14,136 bases of DNA from Flavobacteriaceae bacterium (lineage in GTDB: Bacteria > Bacteroidota > Bacteroidia > Flavobacteriales > Flavobacteriaceae), in contig JAENXB010000054.1 in assembly GCA_016649785.1 (NCBI GenBank), positions 1-14,136 on the forward strand, written 5' to 3'. Shown in pieces: positions 1-7,273 of the stretch. The position numbers and the translations under genes were made by a program. How positions within the stretch are numbered: the stretch's first letter is position 1; each line of letters begins with the position of its first letter. The notes under the pieces were generated by a model. The model saw only the letters and a list, made by a program, of their open reading frames with translations, did no database searches and was not told the DNA's origin.

Positions 1-1152
1 AAGATGAATTGTATCACCGGTGATCTGATTGTTTCCTGACCAGATAACCGGATTTCTTTTTAAATCTGTTGTGGCTATAGGCCCTTTACTGATATTGATG
101 AATTTAGTGATTCCTGTTTTCTGATTTATATACACAGAATCACTTTTTCCGCTCATATCGCTTTTGTACATCCGAACATCATAGAACCCCCGTATTATCC
201 TGTTTTCAGGCTTTCCTGTGATCATTAAAGTGTCACTATGTATAAATATGGAATCCTTTTCCTGTAAGGAGGCCGCAACCGCCCGTTTGGTAATAAAAAC
301 CGAATCTTTTGCGCGGAATACTTCGGCGTAATGACCGGTGATCAAGCTATTATTAAGGGTATCGGTCACCTTGATATTGTTGGTGGCGGAGGCAAAACTT
401 GTATTTCGGTTAAAGTAAAGACTGTCACCTTCCAGGATCCTGTTTTCGTAATTTATACGGGAATTTTTTACAAAATAACCAACATCCCCGCGGGTATCGT
501 AAAAACCGCGTTCGCAATATACCGTACTGGTTTCACTAACAATAGTGGTAGGTCCATAAAGATAGGCATGACCGGAATCAGAATAAAAATCGAGCTGTTC
601 TGAATTCATGACATATTTTGGATTGGTAACAACAACCTTAGAGAGAAAGGAATATTTATCGTCCTCCATATAATACCTGCCAATTTTGCTTGTCAAAACA
701 CTGGCGGTATCCCTTACCGTACCACCGCTTCTGTAGTATGCCTGCTGTTTTATCCTGTCAAAAAATAAGGTATCAGTTTCCAGGGAAGATTGTGGGCGGG
801 TCATTTTCACATTCCCGCTGGCAAAGGCAAATTGGGTGGTGCCGTTGTATTCGGCGTAATTGCTTTGCATGGTAACGGTGTCACCTTGTTGCATTTTCAC
901 ATTGCCATAAGCCTTAAAAAAATTGGCCTGATCGTAATGAATTGCCTGATCACACCAGATTTCTATCCCTTGATGCACAAAGTGAACCTGGTTGTTTACT
1001 TTGCTCAAAATGATAGCACCGGGATAGTTTTTTTCGTCTTTTAAAGTACGGTCACTGGTGTAATCAATTTTTTTTACCTCTTGTGCAATTGCATACGGAA
1101 GCTTCAAAAGACAGATGAACAGCAATGAAATATTAAGAAAGGATATTTTCAA
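1..1152 (-). CDS. OstA/LptA-like envelope protein, N-terminal part (runs off the left edge)
   Basis: Reading the minus strand from 1152 to base 1 gives 384 uninterrupted codons, and the gene continues beyond the window. Residues 1-24 form a signal peptide: KIS, a hydrophobic core, then AIAQ before EVKKIDYTSD. The rest is a string of short beta-type repeats such as AYGNVKMQQGDTV and ASGNVKMTRPQSSLETD, where 'G-N-V-K-M' recurs. This is typical of OstA/LptA-fold proteins, which carry lipopolysaccharide across the periplasm or form the N-terminal part of LptD. Bacteroidota commonly encode such a stand-alone OstA-like protein, and its exact role is not settled. The start is TTG (1150-1152). A TGA lies in frame six codons upstream and no ATG occurs in frame before the mature domain, so only TTG keeps the signal peptide. 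The terminator-like repeat at 1241-1278 and a promoter box at 1169-1176 suggest separate transcription from purA. The family call is firm; the exact partner is inference. Confidence 0.85.
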   Translation of the reverse strand, partial: MKISFLNISLLFICLLKLPYAIAQEVKKIDYTSDRTLKDEKNYPGAIILSKVNNQVHFVHQGIEIWCDQAIHYDQANFFKAYGNVKMQQGDTVTMQSNYAEYNGTTQFAFASGNVKMTRPQSSLETDTLFFDRIKQQAYYRSGGTVRDTASVLTSKIGRYYMEDDKYSFLSKVVVTNPKYVMNSEQLDFYSDSGHAYLYGPTTIVSETSTVYCERGFYDTRGDVGYFVKNSRINYENRILEGDSLYFNRNTSFASATNNIKVTDTLNNSLITGHYAEVFRAKDSVFITKRAVAASLQEKDSIFIHSDTLMITGKPENRIIRGFYDVRMYKSDMSGKSDSVYINQKTGITKFINISKGPIATTDLKRNPVIWSGNNQITGDTIHL

Positions 1153-1168
1153 GAAAATAAATTTGCAT

Positions 1169-1176
1169 CAAAAGTA
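1169..1176 (-). promoter_or_regulatory. Putative -7 promoter box for the OstA-like gene
   Basis: On the minus strand these bases read TACTTTTG, a perfect fit to the Bacteroidota -7 consensus TAnnTTTG. The box ends 16 bases before the TTG start, implying a very short leader. I see no convincing -33 TTTG at the usual distance, so this is a candidate only. Confidence 0.4.
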
Positions 1177-1240
1177 ATTAAAAGACCTAAAATTAATGAG
1201 GTTAAACCTGAAAATAAAAATTATTACCCGATTTCATAAA

Positions 1241-1278
1241 TTTAAAAATGCTTCCCGATGAAGAGAAGCATTTTTAAA
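1241..1278 (-). terminator. Rho-independent-type terminator after purA
   Basis: A perfect 14-bp inverted repeat: TTTAAAAATGCTTC at 1241-1254 pairs with GAAGCATTTTTAAA at 1265-1278, around a 10-base loop. It lies 22 bases after the purA stop. Read on the minus strand the stem ends in a T-run (GCATTTTTAAATTT), as expected for an intrinsic terminator. The symmetric A/T flanks mean it could also act on plus-strand transcription. It separates the purA operon from the OstA-like gene. Confidence 0.75.
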
Positions 1279-1300
1279 TCCGGATTATTACAATAGGGAA

Positions 1301-2572
1301 TTATCTATTGATGGTCTGATTTCTATCAGGTCCAACTGAAACCACCGAAATAGGCGTTTCCAATTCCTTTTCTAAAAATTCTATATATTCATTTAGTTCT
1401 TTCGGAAATTGTGAAGCATCCTTCATTTTAGTAAGATCCTCTTTCCAACCCTTGAATTCAGTAAAAACAGGAGTTACGTTTTCGGGTTCGATATTGAAAG
1501 GCAAATGGTGAATTTCTTTCCCTTTGTAATTATAAGCGGTACATACTTTTATGGTTTTAAAACCGCTAAGTACATCTCCTTTGGTCATAATAAGATGAGT
1601 AATCCCGTTGATCTCAATCGCATATTTTAAGGCGATCAAATCCAGCCAGCCACATCTTCTTGGTCTTCCCGTAGTTGCTCCAACCTCGTTGCCAACCCGA
1701 CTTATAGTTTTACCGTCCTCGTCAAATAATTCGGTAGGAAAAGGTCCGCTTCCCACACGGGTAGTGTAGGCTTTAAAAATTCCAAAAGCATCTCCTATTT
1801 TATTTGGTGACACTCCCAGTCCTGTACAGGCACCGGCTGCAGTTGTGGTAGAAGAGGTGACAAATGGATAGGTTCCAAAGTCTATATCAAGCATAGAGCC
1901 TTGTGCTCCTTCAGCTAATACCGTTTTTCCTTCTTTTTGAGCCACTTGTAAATAGTGTTCGCTGTCAATAAATTTTAAGGTTTTCAATACTTCAATAGCT
2001 GCAAAAAACTCTTCTTCCAGTTCTGCAAGGTTATATTGAACATCGACATTGTAAAATTTGATCATCGCTTCGTGCTTGTCAGCCAATGCGCGATATTTAT
2101 CTTTCCATCCATCCAGTTCCAGATCGCCAACCCGTATCCCGTTCCTTCCGGTTTTGTCCATATAAGTTGGGCCAATTCCTTTTAAGGTTGAACCAATTTT
2201 CGCTTTTCCTTTGGAAGCTTCAGAAGCTGCATCCAGCAAACGGTGGGTAGGAAGTATTAAATGCGCTTTCCTGGAAATAAGCAAATTAGATCTGTAATGG
2301 GTAATATAGGCATCTAAATTTTCAAGTTCCTTTTTGAAGATAACAGGGTCTATAACAACCCCGTTTCCAACCAGATTTATTGTGTTTTTATGAAATATTC
2401 CTGAAGGGATTGTGTGAAGTACATGCTTTTGCCCATCAAATTCCAGGGTGTGACCGGCATTCGGTCCCCCTTGAAAGCGTGCAATAATGTCATATTTTTC
2501 GGTAAAAACGTCTACAATTTTACCTTTTCCTTCATCACCCCATTGTAATCCGAGTAGTAAGTCTACTGCCAT
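1301..2572 (-). CDS. purA: Adenylosuccinate synthetase
   Basis: Catalyses the GTP-dependent joining of IMP and aspartate to adenylosuccinate, the first committed step from IMP to AMP, in the cytosol. At 423 residues it is close to the usual length of about 430. The N-terminal GTP/catalytic loop GLQWGDEGKGK covers residues 8-18 and puts the catalytic Asp at 13, as in E. coli. QGGPNAGHT at 34-42 puts the second catalytic residue, His41, in its usual place. Further signatures are TTGRPRRCGWLDL, TKGDVLSGF and the C-terminal VGPDRNQTI. The usual TKLD nucleotide-recognition motif reads TKGD here. The start is ATG, 17 bases after the fur-family stop, so it is probably co-transcribed with the upstream regulator and (p)ppGpp synthetase genes. 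It is the last gene of the operon and is followed by a strong hairpin. (p)ppGpp inhibits this enzyme in E. coli, so the context is notable. Confidence 0.97.
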   Translation of the reverse strand: MAVDLLLGLQWGDEGKGKIVDVFTEKYDIIARFQGGPNAGHTLEFDGQKHVLHTIPSGIFHKNTINLVGNGVVIDPVIFKKELENLDAYITHYRSNLLISRKAHLILPTHRLLDAASEASKGKAKIGSTLKGIGPTYMDKTGRNGIRVGDLELDGWKDKYRALADKHEAMIKFYNVDVQYNLAELEEEFFAAIEVLKTLKFIDSEHYLQVAQKEGKTVLAEGAQGSMLDIDFGTYPFVTSSTTTAAGACTGLGVSPNKIGDAFGIFKAYTTRVGSGPFPTELFDEDGKTISRVGNEVGATTGRPRRCGWLDLIALKYAIEINGITHLIMTKGDVLSGFKTIKVCTAYNYKGKEIHHLPFNIEPENVTPVFTEFKGWKEDLTKMKDASQFPKELNEYIEFLEKELETPISVVSVGPDRNQTINR

Positions 2573-2589
2573 AAGTATTAATTAAAAAA

Positions 2590-3048
2590 TTAATTGATTG
2601 GTTGTTTTTTTGTGCCGTAAAAGTATAAAGAATGTTTAGAAACATCTATATTAAATACCTCTTCTATTGTTTGTTTGATACTTTGTATCCTGGGATCGCA
2701 AAATTCAATGACTTCCCCGGTATCGGTTAAAATAATATGATCGTGTTGCCTGTCAAAATAAGATTTTTCATATTGAGCCTGGTTTTGCCCGAACTGGTGT
2801 TTTCTTACCAGGGCACATTCCAGTAAAAGCTCAATTGTATTGTACAAAGTCGCCCGGCTTACACGATATTTTTTGTTCTTCATATTGACATAAAGCGACT
2901 CTATGTCAAAATGTTCCTCATTATTGTATATTTCCTGAAGAATGGCAAAACGTTCCGGGGTTTTGCGATGACCTTTATCCTCCAAAAACTTGGTAAATAC
3001 GTTTTTGACTATGGCCTGATCATTTTTATTTACAATTTTCTTACTCAT
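2590..3048 (-). CDS. Fur-family transcriptional regulator lacking the structural-zinc cysteines
   Basis: A 152-residue Fur-superfamily repressor. The N-terminal winged helix runs over about residues 10-90, with the family signatures GHRKTPERFAILQEI (26-40) and a recognition region with SRATLYNTIELL (64-75). The C-terminal dimer/metal part contains QHDHIILTDTGEVIEFCDP (101-119), with the His-Asp-His expected of the metal-sensing site. In typical Fur, PerR and Zur this stretch reads HDHxxCxxCG. Here both cysteines are replaced (Leu107, Thr110), and only Cys77 and Cys117 occur in the whole protein, so the usual Cys4 structural zinc site cannot form. Which metal or signal it senses cannot be told from sequence. 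An AGGAAGGA stretch at 3054-3061 lies a few bases before the ATG, a rare SD-like site in this window. It sits between the (p)ppGpp synthetase gene (27-base gap) and purA (17-base gap), so co-transcription is likely. Confidence 0.92.
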   Translation of the reverse strand: MSKKIVNKNDQAIVKNVFTKFLEDKGHRKTPERFAILQEIYNNEEHFDIESLYVNMKNKKYRVSRATLYNTIELLLECALVRKHQFGQNQAQYEKSYFDRQHDHIILTDTGEVIEFCDPRIQSIKQTIEEVFNIDVSKHSLYFYGTKKQPIN

Positions 3049-3075
3049 AATTTTCCTTCCTTGTAAAGATATCGT

Positions 3076-5283
3076 TTATTCCCGCGTGACCTTGTCTATA
3101 CCACTAATTTTTTTAAGTCGTTCTATCAGGGTACTTAATATAGAATTATTTTTAACAAAAACGGTTATTCTCCCTGTAAATAGCCCTCCGGAACTTTCAA
3201 AATTAATATTCCTAATATTTACATTCATGCTTTTGGAAATCTCCTTGGTTATTTCACTTACCAATCCCAAATTATCAATCCCGGTTAGCTTTATTACCGA
3301 TTTAAAATCTTGCTGGGACGAATCTATCCATTTTGCCTGAATGATCCGGTAGGAATAATTACTTTGAAGTTGAATGGCATTTGGGCAGTCTTTTTTATGC
3401 ACTTTAAGGCCTTCACTTACAGTTATAAATCCAAAGACGCTGTCCCCCGGGATGGGATTGCAACAACTGGCCAATTTATAATCCAGGGTTTCTTCTTCTT
3501 TTCCAAATACCAATTGGTCATATTTGGATGTGAACTCTTCCTTGTTGAGATCCTCGGCTATAGACGGTTTCTTGATCTTGCTCTTGATATAGCTCATAAA
3601 AGCATTGCTTCTGGAGGCCGTAAATTCCTTTAATTTGATATTGTCAATTTTACCTATTCCTACGCGGTAAAAAAGGTCAAGACTGGTTTTTAATTTAAAA
3701 TAGATCACCAGTTCATTGATCATTTTTTCGTTAAAACTGAGCTTTTGGGCTTTGAGTTTCCTGGCCAGGATCGCTTTTCCTTCTTCGGCGATCTCTTTCT
3801 TTTCTTCCCTTAAGGAAGATTTTATTTTTGCCCTGGCCCTGGCAGATGTAGCGAAATCGAGCCAGTTAATATTGGGTTTTGCATTTGATGAGGTAATAAT
3901 TTCTATTTGATCCCCATTTTGTAGTTCATGACTTAAAGGCACCAATTTGTTATTTACTTTCGCTCCCCGGGTATGCAACCCTATTTGTGTATGGATACTA
4001 AAAGCGAAATCCAGCGGGGTTGCCCCTTTAGGCAAGGATTTTAAATCTCCCTGCGGGGTAAATACAAATATTTCCTTGGAATATAAATTCAGTTTAAACT
4101 GTTCGACAAAATCTACGGCATTGGCTTCAGAATTTTCCAGTGCTTCCTGCAATCGGTTAAGCCATTCTTCCATTCCCTTTTCTTCCTTCTCCTGTCCGTG
4201 CTTGTACTTATAATGAGCAGCATAGCCTTTTTCGGCCAATTCGTTCATGCGCTCACTTCTTATTTGCACTTCAACCCATCTCCCTTTTGGACCCATAACG
4301 GTAATGTGAAGAGCCTCATAGCCGGTAGATTTGGGAGATGAGATCCAGTCCCGTAATCTTATTGGGTTAGGCCTGAAGTAATCTGTAACTATGGAATAGA
4401 TCTTCCAGGCAAGGAACTTCTCATTGGCAAGATCACTTTTGTAGATGATCCGGACAGCGAACTTATCGAAAACCTCATCAAAACTGATGTTTTGGGCCAG
4501 CATTTTTTTCCTGATGGATAAAATGGATTTGGGCCGCCCTTTGATAATGTAATCCAGGTTTTCCTGGTCTAAAGAATCCTTGATCACCTTGGTAAAATCC
4601 TGAATATAAGCATCCTGCTCTTCCTTACTTTCCCTGATCTTGGTGAGGATGTCATTATACACATCCGGCTCGGTGTATTTTAAGGCCAGGTCCTCCAGTT
4701 CGGTTTTTATGCTGTAAAGCCCTATTCTATGGGCGAGGGGTGCATATATGTATAAGGTTTCTGAAGCAATTTTTTCCTGTTTCTCAGGTTGCATAGCTTC
4801 CATGGTTTGCATATTGTGCAACCTGTCGGCGATTTTTATGATGATCACCCTGATGTCATCATTAAGGGTAAGCAACATTTTCCTGAAGTTTTCAGCTTGC
4901 ATGGAAACGTCCTTATCCTTTTTTAAATGAGCGATCTTGGTAAGCCCGTCTACAATTCGTGTCACGGTTTTTCCGAACATCCGCTCAATATCCTCAAGAG
5001 TGTATTTTGTGTCCTCCACCACATCATGAAGCAGGGCGGCGGCTATGGAAGTGGCATCCAAACCTATTTCTGAAGCGACGATTTTAGCAACAGCAATGGG
5101 ATGAAAAATATAAGCCTCACCAGATTTACGGCGCTGCTCTTTATGCGCATCTACAGCTGTATCGAAAGCCAGTCTGATCAATTTTTTATCATCGTCAGAT
5201 AGAGTTTGATAACTAATGCGCAATAACTCCTTGTATTGCCGGGCAATATTTTTATTTTCCTTTTCTGAAACCGCTTCTGTCAT
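3076..5283 (-). CDS. rel: Bifunctional (p)ppGpp synthetase/hydrolase (RelA/SpoT homologue)
   Basis: A long RSH enzyme of 735 residues that makes and degrades the alarmone (p)ppGpp in the stringent response. The HD hydrolase domain (about 40-190) has YIFHP (His61), LLHDVVEDT (His86-Asp87, Glu90-Asp91) and IADRLHNM (Asp153), so the hydrolase site looks intact. The synthetase domain (about 240-360) has GRPKSILSI, FDKFAVRII (Asp273), GYEALH (Tyr322) and VEVQIRS (Glu338) followed by AEKGYAAHYKYK, so synthesis should also work. A TGS domain spans about 403-466 (KEIFVFTPQGD through EIITS). Then come a helical stretch, a CC/zinc-finger segment (ASCCNPIPGD at 605-614, HKKDC at 629-633) and a C-terminal ACT domain (about 663-733). 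Full length and both sites intact mean a true bifunctional Rel, not a RelA-only or small alarmone synthetase. The ATG start is 35 bases after the M48 protease stop, and fur follows after 27 bases. Confidence 0.96.
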   Translation of the reverse strand: MTEAVSEKENKNIARQYKELLRISYQTLSDDDKKLIRLAFDTAVDAHKEQRRKSGEAYIFHPIAVAKIVASEIGLDATSIAAALLHDVVEDTKYTLEDIERMFGKTVTRIVDGLTKIAHLKKDKDVSMQAENFRKMLLTLNDDIRVIIIKIADRLHNMQTMEAMQPEKQEKIASETLYIYAPLAHRIGLYSIKTELEDLALKYTEPDVYNDILTKIRESKEEQDAYIQDFTKVIKDSLDQENLDYIIKGRPKSILSIRKKMLAQNISFDEVFDKFAVRIIYKSDLANEKFLAWKIYSIVTDYFRPNPIRLRDWISSPKSTGYEALHITVMGPKGRWVEVQIRSERMNELAEKGYAAHYKYKHGQEKEEKGMEEWLNRLQEALENSEANAVDFVEQFKLNLYSKEIFVFTPQGDLKSLPKGATPLDFAFSIHTQIGLHTRGAKVNNKLVPLSHELQNGDQIEIITSSNAKPNINWLDFATSARARAKIKSSLREEKKEIAEEGKAILARKLKAQKLSFNEKMINELVIYFKLKTSLDLFYRVGIGKIDNIKLKEFTASRSNAFMSYIKSKIKKPSIAEDLNKEEFTSKYDQLVFGKEEETLDYKLASCCNPIPGDSVFGFITVSEGLKVHKKDCPNAIQLQSNYSYRIIQAKWIDSSQQDFKSVIKLTGIDNLGLVSEITKEISKSMNVNIRNINFESSGGLFTGRITVFVKNNSILSTLIERLKKISGIDKVTRE

Positions 5284-5318
5284 GGCCTAAAATTACGATT
5301 AAGATTGAAAAGAAACAA

Positions 5319-6557
5319 CTACAAATTTTCTTCCAAATTTTCATATCGTTGTAAAAGGGTAGGGTGGGAGTAGTTCATAAAAACATAAGCTTTGTGTGGA
5401 GTTAGATTGCTGAGGCTGGTTTTTGACAACTTCTTTAAACTGGAGATCAAGGCTTGGGCATTGTATGTTTTTTTCGCATAATTATCGGCCTGGTATTCAA
5501 ACTTTCTCGAAAGATAATTCATTATTAAACCGGTAATCTCTGAAATTGGGCTGTATAAAATCCCGAATGCTATTAAAGCTATATGAAAACTTGGCTGGGT
5601 AACCCCTAAAGCCTGAGAAAGCAATGGGTTTCCTATAAACAGTGACAACAACCAAAGAGTGAAACCGGTGGTAATAATGGATGCGGCCAGATTTGCGAAA
5701 ATATGCTTCTTCTTATAATGCCCAACTTCATGAGCCAGCACACTTACAATTTCTTCTTCTTCCAGATCCTTTATCAGCGTGTCATAAAGTGTGATCCTTT
5801 TTTCCTTTCCGAAACCTGAAAAATAAGCATTTGCTTTGGTGCTTCGTTTTGAGCCGTCTATCACAAAAATATTATCCAGTTTAAAACCGACCTTTTGCGC
5901 GTAGTTTTCAATTTTGGTCCGCAGGGATCCTTCAGCTAGCGGGGTTTGTTTGTTGAATAGCGGGACAATTAATTTTGCGTAAAACATATTTACAAAAAGG
6001 GTGAAAATTATGATCAGGATCCATGTGTACCACCAGAAATCTTTATAGGTAATTTGATAAAACCACACGATAAGCGCTAAAATTCCTCCCCCAACAATTG
6101 CCAAAAGTGCCCAGGATTTCAACTTGTCTGTAATAAAAGTTAATTTTGTGGTTTTATTGAATCCGTATTTTTCTTCGATCACAAAGGTGCTGTACCAGGA
6201 AAATGGCAATGTTAGTATATCACTCGCAAACATGATGATTCCAAAAAATATCAGGGCGATAAGAATAGGATCATCAGAAAAATCCCTGGCAAGGGAATCT
6301 ACATAGGCAAACCCATCAAAAAACAAAAAAACAAGTATTAACAGCAAAGAAAAAGTGGAAGTGATCAGTCCGAATTTATAATTTTCTTTATTGTAGCGCT
6401 GCGATTTTTTGTATTCAGTTTCATTGTAAACATCCTGTAATTCTTGGGGAACAGGATCGTTAAAATGCCGGGCATTAAGTGCCTCGATTATTTTATCGAC
6501 AGCAAAATCGATTAGAATAATTGCAATTATAATATAGAATAAGGTTTCCGGATTCAA
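5319..6557 (-). CDS. Ste24/CAAX-prenyl-protease-like M48 membrane metallopeptidase
   Basis: A 412-residue integral membrane zinc protease of family M48, subfamily Ste24. Hydrophobic helices lie at about residues 5-23, 64-82, 98-118, 149-166, 176-195, 287-307 and 326-346. The catalytic motif HEVGH is at 276-280 (VSVLAHEVGHYKKKH). The third zinc ligand is Glu354 in KFEYQAD, and the conserved SHPTLLQR follows at 397-404. Bacteria do not prenylate CAAX proteins, so the natural substrate is unknown; membrane protein quality control is a common guess. The start is TTG (6555-6557). A TAA stop lies in frame two codons upstream, and the first in-frame Met after it is near residue 109, so an ATG start would lose two helices. 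It is the first gene of the minus-strand operon running through rel, the fur homologue and purA. A weak 7-of-8 match to TAnnTTTG lies upstream at 6590-6597. Confidence 0.93.
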   Translation of the reverse strand: MNPETLFYIIIAIILIDFAVDKIIEALNARHFNDPVPQELQDVYNETEYKKSQRYNKENYKFGLITSTFSLLLILVFLFFDGFAYVDSLARDFSDDPILIALIFFGIIMFASDILTLPFSWYSTFVIEEKYGFNKTTKLTFITDKLKSWALLAIVGGGILALIVWFYQITYKDFWWYTWILIIIFTLFVNMFYAKLIVPLFNKQTPLAEGSLRTKIENYAQKVGFKLDNIFVIDGSKRSTKANAYFSGFGKEKRITLYDTLIKDLEEEEIVSVLAHEVGHYKKKHIFANLAASIITTGFTLWLLSLFIGNPLLSQALGVTQPSFHIALIAFGILYSPISEITGLIMNYLSRKFEYQADNYAKKTYNAQALISSLKKLSKTSLSNLTPHKAYVFMNYSHPTLLQRYENLEENL

Positions 6558-6670
6558 TTTTTATGATTTTTAATGGTTATTATCGATTTCAAAATCAATT
6601 TGATATTTTTTTTTGTAGTGCTTTAATTTTTTCTATGGGCTATATTATTGCTTCCTGGTTCAGTGTTTTT
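6558..6670. other. AT-rich spacer upstream of the M48-rel-fur-purA operon, with a degenerate repeat fragment
   Basis: No gene is visible. This is where the operon promoter should lie; the best box I can find (minus strand, 6590-6597) misses one base of TAnnTTTG. From 6621 to 6670 the sequence resembles the end of the repeat unit that follows (TTTAATTTTTTCTATGGGCT, then a TTCCTGGTTC segment), so it is probably a shortened extra copy. Confidence 0.5.
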
Positions 6671-6960
6671 AGCCACGAATGGACGAATATTTTTATTTCT
6701 TTTTATGGGACTATCTTTTTTTCTTCGGTCTTCGGTCTCCTGTCTTCCGACTTTTTTTAGTCTTGTTTCCTGATTCCTGGCTCTAGTGTCACTTTTTTCA
6801 GCCACGAATGCACGAATGTTTTAATTTTTTTATGGGGCTATCTTTATTTCTTCGGACTTCGGTCTCCTGTCTTCCGACTTTTTTTTAGTCTTGTTTCCTG
6901 GTTCCTGGCTCTTGTTTTCTTTTTTTTAGCCACGAATACACGAATGTTCTATTTCTTCTC
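6671..6960. repeat. Tandem array of about 128-bp imperfect direct repeats (AGCCACGAAT type)
   Basis: The motif AGCCACGAAT occurs at 6671, 6800 and 6928, giving periods of 129 and 128 bases. Each of the first two units continues in the same order: a second ACGAAT, an ATGGGRCTATCTTT block, CTTCGGTCTCCTGTCTTCCG, a CGACT-T-run-AGTC segment, and GTCTTGTTTCCTG followed by TTCCTGGCTCT. The third unit keeps only the start (GCCACGAATACACGAATGTT) before diverging. Copies differ by substitutions and small T-run length changes. The reverse complement (ATTCGTGCATTCGTGGC type) resembles dispersed intergenic repeats I recall from Bacteroidota, but I cannot verify that here. The open frames crossing it are repeat-derived, and no function is evident. 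Confidence 0.85.
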
Positions 6961-6991
6961 TGATCTTGTTTCTTGTTTCTTGACCTTTTTT

Positions 6992-7273
6992 CTCTTCACT
7001 TTCCAATTCCCATTTCACTTCATCACAATCTCATTTCTTACTGCATCATTTTAAACTCCAAAAAGTCTCTTTTCTATTTTCTTTTTTCTAATTTTTTCTC
7101 TTCACTCTCCACTTTTTTTTACTTCATCACAACGTCACTCCTTTACGGCATCACTTTATACCCAAAAAAAGTCTCTTATCTATCCTCTTTATTCTATTTT
7201 CTCTCCACTCTTCACTTTCCACTCTTCACTTTTTTTACTTCTAACCTCTAACTTCCCACTTCGTACTTCAACT
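6992..7273. repeat. Pyrimidine-rich tandem array, units of about 106 bp
   Basis: A CTCTTCACT motif starts units at 6992 and 7098 and recurs at 7209 and 7222. The first two units share an order: CTCTTCACT, a CC-T-rich stretch, ACTTCATCACAA, a TCACT/TCATT block, GCATCA-TTTA, AAAAGTCTCTT, then a T-rich tail. The third unit is partial and grades into short ACTTC/AACCTCTAACTTC steps ending at the trmH-type gene. In 7201-7260 I count 50 pyrimidines of 60 and no G. On the minus strand, which is transcribed here, it is a polypurine tract (GAAGT and GTTAGAAGT steps). It abuts the neighbouring stop codon (TGA at 7276-7274). No gene or RNA structure is recognisable. Confidence 0.8.

Noticed and set aside
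331..603. A 90-residue plus-strand open frame
   Set aside because: It lies antisense to the continuous OstA-like reading frame, which has a signal peptide and clear family repeats.
6623..6805. A 60-residue minus-strand open frame (ARNQETRLKK... type)
   Set aside because: It is a read-through of the 128-bp repeat unit. Charged, low complexity, no family resemblance.
6973..7251. A 92-residue plus-strand open frame in the pyrimidine-rich array
   Set aside because: It starts at TTG and is almost only Phe, Leu, Ser and Thr, which is what reading a T/C-rich repeat gives. No domain, no promoter, and it falls wholly inside the repeats.
6671..7273. CRISPR array
   Set aside because: The repeats are about 106-128 bp, imperfect and contiguous, with no short constant repeat and unique spacers, and no cas gene is near.
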